DNA of 9,745 nucleotides. It comes from Thermoleophilia bacterium. Its GTDB lineage: Bacteria; Actinomycetota; Thermoleophilia; Gaiellales; Gaiellaceae. A program made the translations under genes and the position numbers. The DNA lies in NCBI GenBank assembly GCA_013362295.1, contig JABFWJ010000005.1, positions 1 to 9,745 of the forward strand, written 5' to 3'. Of the stretch, positions 1 to 4,908 are shown piece by piece (the first letter of the stretch is position 1; every line of letters starts with the position of its first letter). Under the pieces are notes generated by a model. It saw nothing but the letters and a program-made list of their open reading frames with translations. It made no database searches and was not told where the DNA came from.

Positions 1-220
1 GGAAGTTATGCCCCGTGTCGACGTGCATGACCGGGAACGGGAACTTCGCCGGCCGAAACGCCTTCTCGGCGAGCCGCAGCAGCACGATCGAGTCCTTGCC
101 GCCCGAGAAGAGCAGGACCGGCCGCTCTCGCTCGGCCGCGATCTCACGCATGATGTGGATCGCCTCGGACTCGAGCTCGCCGAGGTGGGAGAGCGTGCGG
201 CGGTCCGTGCTCGTGCTCAC
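1..220 (-). CDS. cysD: Sulfate adenylyltransferase subunit 2 (CysD), N-terminal part, cut by window edge
   Basis: CysD is the catalytic small subunit of ATP sulfurylase. With the GTPase subunit CysN it converts sulfate and ATP to adenosine 5'-phosphosulfate (APS) in the cytoplasm, the first step of sulfate assimilation. Only the first 73 residues are present; the rest lies beyond the left edge. The PP-loop SGGKDS of the ATP-pyrophosphatase fold is at residues 39-44, and VMHVDTGHNF at 64-73 matches the conserved CysD strand that follows it. The GTG start at 220-218 overlaps the cysC stop in a GTGA junction, with GGAAG seven bases upstream as a weak ribosome site. cysD is therefore the last visible gene of a coupled operon, and cysN would be expected just outside the window. 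Family assignment is firm; the C-terminal part cannot be judged. Confidence 0.93.
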   Translation of the reverse strand, partial: MSTSTDRRTLSHLGELESEAIHIMREIAAERERPVLLFSGGKDSIVLLRLAEKAFRPAKFPFPVMHVDTGHNF

Positions 221-765
221 CTCACCACTTCCGAGGAGACGAGGTTCAGCTCTTCGAGGCGCGCCAGAACGGCGGCGGCGGACTCGGCGGGAGTGGCCTC
301 GGTCGTGTCGAGACGAAGCTCGGGATGCACGGGAGCCTCGTACGGCGCCGAGACACCGGTGAACTCGCCGATCTCGCCGGCGAACGCCTTGGCGTAGAGG
401 CCCTTCGGGTCGCGCCGCGCGCACTCCTCGATCGGCGTCGCGACGTGCACCTCGACGAAGGGCGAGTGCGGCTCGACGAGCGAACGCGCGTGCCGGCGCG
501 CCTCTTCGTAGGGCGAGATCGCGGAGACGATCACCGCGGCGCCGGCGCGGGCAACGCGCGAGGCGACCCAGGCGATCCGCGCGATGTTCGCATCGCGGTC
601 CTCCTTCGAGAAGCCGAGGCCCTTCGAGAGATGCGTGCGGACGATGTCACCGTCGAGATGGTCGACGACGAGGCCGCGGCGCTCGAGCTCGGGGACGATG
701 TTCGACGCGATCGTCGTCTTCCCCGCGGCCGAGAGGCCCGTGAACCAGAGCACGAATCCACTCAC
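217..765 (-). CDS. cysC: Adenylylsulfate (APS) kinase CysC
   Basis: APS kinase phosphorylates APS at the 3' position with ATP to give PAPS, in the cytoplasm. The protein has 182 residues, normal for a stand-alone CysC. The Walker A loop GLSAAGKTT is at residues 10-18, the substrate loop LDGDIVR follows near 38-44, then the LGFSKEDRDANI segment. The family signature DPKGLYAKAFAGEIGEFTG with the following PYEAP lies in the C-terminal half. The usual SPYR motif reads SPYE here, so one basic residue seen in many homologues is replaced. The GTG start at 765-763 forms a GTGA overlap with the cysH stop, preceded by a weak GTGGGG. The reading frame stays open further upstream, but that part is antisense-like sequence inside cysH and was left out. 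Because cysH in this operon looks like an APS reductase, CysC may supply PAPS for sulfation rather than for reduction (inference). Confidence 0.95.
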   Translation of the reverse strand: MSGFVLWFTGLSAAGKTTIASNIVPELERRGLVVDHLDGDIVRTHLSKGLGFSKEDRDANIARIAWVASRVARAGAAVIVSAISPYEEARRHARSLVEPHSPFVEVHVATPIEECARRDPKGLYAKAFAGEIGEFTGVSAPYEAPVHPELRLDTTEATPAESAAAVLARLEELNLVSSEVVR

Positions 766-1448
766 TTCTGCCCCACCGCCGCGTGCAGGCCGCATTCGAC
801 CTTCTCGACCCCCGACCAGCGGCCCTCGCGGCCGGTGCCCGGAAGGGTGCAGTGCGTGCAGCCGATCGAGGCGTAGCCCGAGTCGTGCAGCTGGTTGTAG
901 GGCAGCTCGCGCTCCCGGATGTAGTCCCAGACCATCTCGTCGCTCCAATCGGCAAGCGGGCTCGCCTTCCACAGCTCGTGCGAGCCGTCCCAGCCGAGCT
1001 TCGGTGCGTTCGCGCGGGTCGGCGACTGGTCGCGCCTCATGCCCGTGATCCAGCAGTCGAGCTCCGAGAGGGCCTCGTTCAGCGGTGCGACCTTGCGGAT
1101 CGAGCAGCAGAGATCGGGCTTTCGCCTCCACAGCTCGTCGCCGTGGATCGCCGCTTGCCGCCCGAGCGACGGGCCCTCGTAGATGTCGACTGTCATTCCG
1201 TAACGCTGCTCAACCTCGCGCCACACAGCGTAGGTCTCCGGGAACAGCACGTGGGTGTCGAGCGCGAAAACCCGTGCTTTCGGGTCGTGCGAGAGCAGCA
1301 TGTCGAGGAGGACGGCCTCCTCTTTCTGGAAGGAACAGGCCAGGGAGACCTTGCCGGGGAACTCCCGCAGGCAGAACTCGACGACCTCCTCGGCGCCCAG
1401 GGCCTCGACGGCCGCCGCGTCAGGAAGCGTGAACGCGCTGAGTGTCAC
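762..1448 (-). CDS. cysH: 4Fe-4S adenylyl-sulfate (APS/PAPS) reductase CysH
   Basis: CysH reduces activated sulfate to sulfite and AMP (or PAP) with thioredoxin as electron donor. The 228-residue protein has the modified PP-loop SFQKEEAVLLD at 39-49, an adjacent cysteine pair at 114-115, a CxxC at 197-200 and the catalytic ECGLH cysteine at 219. In this family the CC...CxxC set binds a 4Fe-4S cluster and marks the plant/bacterial APS reductase type (EC 1.8.4.10), unlike E. coli PAPS reductase, which lacks those four cysteines. Some cluster-bearing CysH proteins, such as that of Bacillus subtilis, accept both APS and PAPS, so the substrate is not settled. The start is a GTG at 1448-1446, eight bases after a perfect AAGGAGGT. 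It lies 29 bases inside the upstream ComA-like gene. The stop overlaps the cysC start by four bases. Confidence 0.95.
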   Translation of the reverse strand: MTLSAFTLPDAAAVEALGAEEVVEFCLREFPGKVSLACSFQKEEAVLLDMLLSHDPKARVFALDTHVLFPETYAVWREVEQRYGMTVDIYEGPSLGRQAAIHGDELWRRKPDLCCSIRKVAPLNEALSELDCWITGMRRDQSPTRANAPKLGWDGSHELWKASPLADWSDEMVWDYIRERELPYNQLHDSGYASIGCTHCTLPGTGREGRWSGVEKVECGLHAAVGQK

Positions 1449-2181
1449 CCAGCAGCACCTCCTTGAGCGTGTCCCCGCGCAAGCCGAGGCGCAGCGTCTG
1501 GAGCGGGATTACCTCGTCGGGCGGGATGTTCCCGAGGTTGACCGACGGCCCGAACTGCTTCACGAACCACGCCTGCGCGGCCTTCGTCGGCGCCTCGAAG
1601 ACGATGTTCGCCGGGCCGACGACGTTCGCGATCTCCTCGATGAGACCCGTGCGCATGCCGCCGGAGGAGTCGAAGATCCCGGCGGTTCCACCCTCGCGCG
1701 CCTCGGTGATCACCTTCCAGGCGCCGGCGGCCAGCTCCTCGTTCAGCCACTGCGTCCACTCGGCGACCGAGTACTCGACGCTCGAGTCCTTCGAGCCGAC
1801 CTCCGAGAGGACGGTGAAGTCGCGCGCGAAGTCGGCGATCAGCTCAAGCTTGCGCTCGCGCGGGATCTCGATCGTGCCGTCGGAGATCTCGACATGCGTG
1901 AGCCCGAGCTCGTTGAGCCACCGCTTGTAGTCGTCGAGCTTGTCCTTCGCGTAGACGACCTCGAAGAACGTTCCGCCGATCACGACCGGTTTGTCGTGCA
2001 GCACGTCGAGCTTCCGCTCGAGGTTGCGGGTGACGTAGGCGGTCCCCCACCCGAGCTTCACGATCGAGATGTGGTCGCCGGCGACCTCGAGGATGTCCTC
2101 CCACGCGTGCGCGCCGAGGCCTTTGTCGATCACATGGGTCAGGCCGACGTGGCGGCCGAGGTTGAGGTTAAAGGCGGGCAA
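1420..2181 (-). CDS. comA: ComA-family phosphosulfolactate synthase
   Basis: ComA adds sulfite to phosphoenolpyruvate to form (2R)-phospho-3-sulfolactate (EC 4.4.1.19). This opens coenzyme M synthesis in methanogens and sulfolactate formation in Bacillus (YitD). The protein is a predicted single TIM barrel of about 253 residues, the family's size. Conserved blocks, numbered from the TTG start, are DKG at 19-21, KLGWGT at 42-47, GGTFFE at 69-74, EISDGTI at 98-104, SEVGSKD at 126-132, EAREGGTAGIFD at 160-171, NLGNI at 215-219 and LRLGLRGDT at 230-238. I chose the TTG at 2181 because GGAGG sits six bases upstream. A longer GTG start at 2208, giving 262 residues, has no ribosome site. The gene overlaps the fumarase beta gene by 14 bases (41 with the GTG start) and cysH by 29 bases. 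Its place before cysH, a sulfite-producing enzyme, fits sulfite as substrate. The plant heat-tolerance protein HSA32 is also in this family, so exact activity is inferred. Confidence 0.87.
   Translation of the reverse strand: MPAFNLNLGRHVGLTHVIDKGLGAHAWEDILEVAGDHISIVKLGWGTAYVTRNLERKLDVLHDKPVVIGGTFFEVVYAKDKLDDYKRWLNELGLTHVEISDGTIEIPRERKLELIADFARDFTVLSEVGSKDSSVEYSVAEWTQWLNEELAAGAWKVITEAREGGTAGIFDSSGGMRTGLIEEIANVVGPANIVFEAPTKAAQAWFVKQFGPSVNLGNIPPDEVIPLQTLRLGLRGDTLKEVLLGDTQRVHAS
1457..1464 (-). promoter_or_regulatory. Strong Shine-Dalgarno site for cysH
   Basis: The minus strand reads AAGGAGGT here, a full match to the anti-Shine-Dalgarno core, eight bases before the GTG at 1448. It lies within the last codons of the ComA-like gene, so it fixes the cysH start and shows the 29-base overlap is real. 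No other junction in this operon has so strong a site, so cysH may be translated more efficiently than its neighbours (inference). Confidence 0.8.
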
Positions 2182-2755
2182 AAAGTTCCTCCAGCTTCGC
2201 TTTGGCACGTGTCTGTACGTCGCGGTAGAGCGAGTTGCCGTGCGCGTCGATCCCGACCGTCAGCGGCCCGAAATCCTTGACGCGGAACTTCCAGAGGCAC
2301 TCGGGCATCAGCTCCTCCCAGGCGACCTCTTCGATCTCTTCGATCTGCGTCGTCTCGAGCGCGGCAGCACCGCCGACGATCGCGAAGTAGACCATCCCGA
2401 GCTCGTGCATCGGCTCGATGGCCTCGTCGGGGAAGCCGCCCTTGCCGCAGATCGCGCATACGCCGTATTGACGACCGAGCGGCTCGGTGAAGCGAACCAT
2501 GCGCGCACTGGTAGTCGTGCCGATGCAGATCTTCTCGTACTTCCCCTCACCGACCTTGCGCACGTTCGGCGCCGTGTGGAGCAGGAACGCGCCGGAGAGA
2601 TCCATCGGAGGCTCGACGCCCTGGTCGAAGATGCGGATCTGCGTGCGGTCGCGGATGCCGATGATGTGCCCCTGCACGGTGACCTCGTCGCCGGCGCGCA
2701 GCTTGAGGATCTCCTCGGGATCGGTGATCGGGAACGTCACGGTGTGGTTGGCCAT
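2168..2755 (-). CDS. Fumarate hydratase class I, beta (C-terminal domain) subunit
   Basis: This is the beta half of the oxygen-sensitive 4Fe-4S fumarase that interconverts fumarate and malate. The related two-subunit L-tartrate dehydratase shares the fold. The 195-residue protein shows RD at 35-36, HTAPN at 60-64, GTTTSARM at 79-86, GKGG at 104-107 and the C-terminal pattern W-x-F-x-V-x-DFGPLTVGID at 155-170, in the order expected for this domain. The length matches stand-alone beta subunits. The ATG at 2755-2753 shares one base with the alpha-subunit stop (TGATG) and has GGGAGG upstream, so the two subunits should be made in equal amounts. Its stop lies inside the ComA-like gene. Fumarase is favoured over tartrate dehydratase because a fumarate-reductase-like flavoprotein heads the operon. 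Confidence 0.92.
   Translation of the reverse strand: MANHTVTFPITDPEEILKLRAGDEVTVQGHIIGIRDRTQIRIFDQGVEPPMDLSGAFLLHTAPNVRKVGEGKYEKICIGTTTSARMVRFTEPLGRQYGVCAICGKGGFPDEAIEPMHELGMVYFAIVGGAAALETTQIEEIEEVAWEELMPECLWKFRVKDFGPLTVGIDAHGNSLYRDVQTRAKAKLEELFARL
2188..2192 (-). promoter_or_regulatory. Shine-Dalgarno site deciding the ComA-family start
   Basis: GGAGG on the minus strand lies six bases before the in-frame TTG at 2181-2179, inside the last codons of the fumarase beta gene. The competing upstream GTG at 2208 has no purine-rich site in front of it. This favours the shorter protein, although TTG is a rarer start codon. Confidence 0.55.
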
Positions 2756-3651
2756 CACGCCTCCCGGTCGTAGTCGATGTCGCCCTCGGCGCTGATGTGC
2801 GCGGAGGCCCGGCGGGCAGCCCAGCACTGGTAGTTCACGGCGACGGGATTGAGGGTCATGTGGGTGTCCGCGTGCTCGATGTGGCACTGCAGCACGGTGA
2901 CGTCGCCCCCGAGGCCCATCGGGCCGATGCCCGTCTCGTTCAGGAGCTCGAACAGCTCGTCCTCCAACTGCGCGACGAGCGGATCGCTGTTGCGCGTGCC
3001 GATCGGGCGCATGATCGCCTCCTTCGCGAGGTGCATCGCGTAGTCGGCGGAGCCGCCGATGCCGACGCCCACGATCCCGGGCGGGCACGGCTTACCGCCG
3101 GCGCCGACGATCGACTCGAGCACGAATTGCTTGATCCCCTTCACGCCGTCGGCGGGGACGCACATCTTGAGGAAGCTCATGTTCTCGGAGCCCGAGCCCT
3201 TGGGCACGCACTTCACGTCGAGCCCGTCCCAATCCTGGATGAACTCCCAGTGGACGATCGGAAGCCGATAGCCGATGTTCGGGCCCGTGTTCTCGCGCGT
3301 CAGCGTGTGCACGGCGTTCGAGCGCAGCGGGTGCTCGATCGTGGCGCGCGCGGTGCCGTCGCGCAGGCCCTCGTAGATGCGCGCGGGATGCAGCGGGAAG
3401 TGCTCTCCGACGCGGACGTGGTAGACGGCGATCCCGGTGTCCTGGCAGACGAGGTTGTTCTCGCTGTCGGCGATGTTGACGTTCTTGTGGATCGTCTCGA
3501 GCACGCGCTTCCCGGGGACCGAGGTCTCCCGGAGGCGCGCGGCGGCGAGAGCGTCGCGCAGGTCCTGCGGGATGTCCTTCAGTGACCAGACGTAGAGGTG
3601 CGCCGCGGCGTCCTCCACCGCATGCTGGAGATCGGTGACGACCGTGCTCAT
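2755..3651 (-). CDS. Fumarate hydratase class I, alpha (N-terminal domain) subunit
   Basis: This is the cluster-binding half of class I fumarase, acting with the beta subunit encoded directly downstream. The 298-residue protein has three cysteines in the family's cluster positions: C69 in CQDTG, C189 in CPPG and C276 in NYQCWAARR. KGSGSENMS at 151-159 and GIVGVGIGG at 192-200 are further family blocks. Many homologues have QCHA at the third cluster site where this protein has QCWA. The ATG start at 3651-3649 overlaps the flavoprotein stop by four bases (ATGA), and only a weak purine stretch precedes it, which suggests translational coupling. Together with the flavoprotein it could run a succinate-fumarate-malate segment, reductive or oxidative; the sequence does not show the direction. 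Confidence 0.93.
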   Translation of the reverse strand: MSTVVTDLQHAVEDAAAHLYVWSLKDIPQDLRDALAAARLRETSVPGKRVLETIHKNVNIADSENNLVCQDTGIAVYHVRVGEHFPLHPARIYEGLRDGTARATIEHPLRSNAVHTLTRENTGPNIGYRLPIVHWEFIQDWDGLDVKCVPKGSGSENMSFLKMCVPADGVKGIKQFVLESIVGAGGKPCPPGIVGVGIGGSADYAMHLAKEAIMRPIGTRNSDPLVAQLEDELFELLNETGIGPMGLGGDVTVLQCHIEHADTHMTLNPVAVNYQCWAARRASAHISAEGDIDYDREA

Positions 3652-4844
3652 GCGCTCGCTTTCTCGGCGGCGGCCCTGCCCGCACGACGGCCGAAGACGA
3701 CGCATTCGAGCAGGCTGTTGCCCATCATGCGGTTGCGCCCGTGCGTGCCGCCGGCGATCTCGCCGCACGCATAGACGCCTTCCAGCGTCGTCTCGGCGTT
3801 CGTGTCGATCACGAGCCCGCCGTTCTGATAGTGGAGGACGGGGTAGGTCAGGATCTTCTCGCGCAGCGGGTCGATCCCCGCGCCGCGGTAGCGCCGGAGC
3901 ATGTACGGCAGCGAGATCTCCGCGTCGGCCTCCGAGATGCGCGTCGTGTCGAGGTAGACCGCGGGCCGTCCGTCGGGCGTGTCGACTCCGCGGCCGGCGT
4001 GTACCTCGTCGACGATCGCCTGGCTGACGGCGTCGCGCGGGCCGAGCGAGTCGGTGAACTCCTCGCCGTCGGCGTTCAGCAGCACCGCGCCGTATGCGCG
4101 AGTCGTCTCCGGAATCGAGTACCCCTGCATGTTCGGCGGCCACGCGCCGCCGTTCGGGTGGTACTGCAGCGCGTCGAGGTCGCGCGACTCCGCGCCCAGC
4201 TCGAGCACGAGCTTCGTCACCTCGCCGGTCGCGTTCGGATGGTTCGTCGAGAGCTCGCCGCGCCGCTCGGCCTCGGCGTAGCAGCGGCCGCCCGCGGCGA
4301 GCACGACCGTCCCCGCCTCGACCGGGTGGTCGCCGACGCGCGCGCGCCAGTGACCGTTCACCTGTTGCAGCTCGCGCAGCGGAGCGTTCGTGAAGCTCGT
4401 GCCGCTGCCGGCCTCCCACGCCTCGCGCAACTGCTTCGTGATCGCGTGGCCGGTGCGGTCGCCGACCTGGAGGAGGCGCTTCGCCGTCGCGCCGCCGCAG
4501 CGGGCGAGGCGATAGCCGCCGTCCTCGTCGTGGGTGAACTCGACGCCGAGCTCCTCCAGCCAGTGGATGGCCGAGCGGGCGTCGCCGGTCAGGACCTCGA
4601 CGAGGGCCTTGTCGGCCGTCTCGTGCGAGGACGCCCAGACGTCGGCCGCGTGCCGGTCGGGCGAGTCGTCGGCGCCGAACGAGGCCTGGATGCCGCCCTG
4701 CGCCTTCGAGGAGTTGTTGGCCTGGAGCGAGCCCTTCGTCGCGAGCGCGACGCGGGCGCCCGACCGGGCGGCCGACACCGCGGCGGCGAGGCCGGAGGCC
4801 CCGCTGCCGATCACGAGCACGTCGAACCGGACGTCCTGGGCCAC
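3648..4844 (-). CDS. FAD-dependent fumarate reductase / L-aspartate oxidase-like flavoprotein, short form
   Basis: This belongs to the SdhA/FrdA/NadB flavoprotein family. The N-terminal dinucleotide loop GSGASG is at 13-18, and the FAD-contacting NNSSKAQGGI is at 43-52. No histidine stands where SdhA and FrdA link FAD covalently, so FAD is probably bound non-covalently as in NadB. Likely active-site residues are H229 (QYHP), R270 (GPRDAVSQAI), H338 (HYQNGG) and R372 (HGRNRM), a set shared by fumarate reductases and L-aspartate oxidase. The C-terminal NSLLECVVFGRRAG helix is present, but the protein stops there at 398 residues. NadB and SdhA run about 530-600 and carry an extra helical domain. 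The stop overlaps the fumarase start, so the short form looks genuine. The start is GTG at 4844. No iron-sulfur or membrane-anchor partner is nearby, so a soluble enzyme making or using fumarate is inferred; aspartate oxidase is the main alternative. Confidence 0.82.
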   Translation of the reverse strand: MAQDVRFDVLVIGSGASGLAAAVSAARSGARVALATKGSLQANNSSKAQGGIQASFGADDSPDRHAADVWASSHETADKALVEVLTGDARSAIHWLEELGVEFTHDEDGGYRLARCGGATAKRLLQVGDRTGHAITKQLREAWEAGSGTSFTNAPLRELQQVNGHWRARVGDHPVEAGTVVLAAGGRCYAEAERRGELSTNHPNATGEVTKLVLELGAESRDLDALQYHPNGGAWPPNMQGYSIPETTRAYGAVLLNADGEEFTDSLGPRDAVSQAIVDEVHAGRGVDTPDGRPAVYLDTTRISEADAEISLPYMLRRYRGAGIDPLREKILTYPVLHYQNGGLVIDTNAETTLEGVYACGEIAGGTHGRNRMMGNSLLECVVFGRRAGRAAAEKASA

Positions 4845-4874
4845 GGTGCGACTATACCTGAGATTAGTGAATCT
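4845..4874 (-). promoter_or_regulatory. Probable operon promoter with AT-rich palindrome
   Basis: On the minus strand TATAGT (4856-4851) matches a -10 box at five of six positions and lies only six bases before the GTG start of the flavoprotein gene. If used, it would give an almost leaderless mRNA. There is no clear ribosome site between them, which fits that. I see no good -35 hexamer. Just upstream, 4861-4874 is a small palindrome with 5-base arms, AGATT and AATCT, and a 4-base centre, well placed for a repressor. The stretch stands out as AT-rich against its surroundings. Promoter function is inferred. Confidence 0.45.
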
Positions 4875-4877
4875 TAT

Positions 4878-4906
4878 GCCTTGTTCACTGCCGCGGTGAG
4901 CAAGGC
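4878..4906. repeat. Imperfect 11-bp inverted repeat after the MMPL stop codon
   Basis: The plus strand carries GCCTTGTTCAC at 4878-4888 and GTGAGCAAGGC at 4896-4906, pairing with one G-U-type mismatch around a 7-base loop. It begins three bases after the stop codon of the MMPL gene when read on the minus strand. It could end or protect the MMPL transcript, but no run of U follows on the minus strand, so it is not a standard intrinsic terminator. It is equally well placed as an operator for the operon that starts at 4844. Confidence 0.5.
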
Positions 4907-4908
4907 GG

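Noticed and set aside
766..1131. Upstream extension of the cysC reading frame
   Set aside because: The extra residues overlap cysH and are arginine-rich shadow sequence. The GTG at 765 gives a normal-length APS kinase and a GTGA overlap.
762..1448. E. coli-type PAPS reductase
   Set aside because: The four extra cysteines at 114, 115, 197 and 200 are absent from that type and indicate a 4Fe-4S cluster.
1255..2280. Plus-strand open frame of 341 codons over the ComA-like gene
   Set aside because: Its translation shows no family motif and is low-complexity, while the opposite strand holds a well-conserved enzyme. The other plus-strand frames at 783-1466, 325-876, 2797-3585 and 6415-7179 fail for the same reason.
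2756..3088. Upstream extension of the fumarase beta reading frame
   Set aside because: It lies wholly inside the alpha-subunit gene and has arginine-rich, motif-free translation. The ATG at 2755 has GGGAGG upstream and fits the family's N-terminus.
3648..4844. Possible dissimilatory APS reductase alpha subunit (AprA), given the sulfur genes nearby
   Set aside because: AprA belongs to the same flavoprotein superfamily, but this protein is shorter, has NadB/FrdA-type active-site motifs (QYHP, HYQNGG, HGRNRM), and no ferredoxin-like AprB lies beside it.
4878..4906. Intrinsic (Rho-independent) terminator
   Set aside because: The stem is suitable, but the minus strand continues ATAAGATTC without a U-run. 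It is reported only as an inverted repeat.
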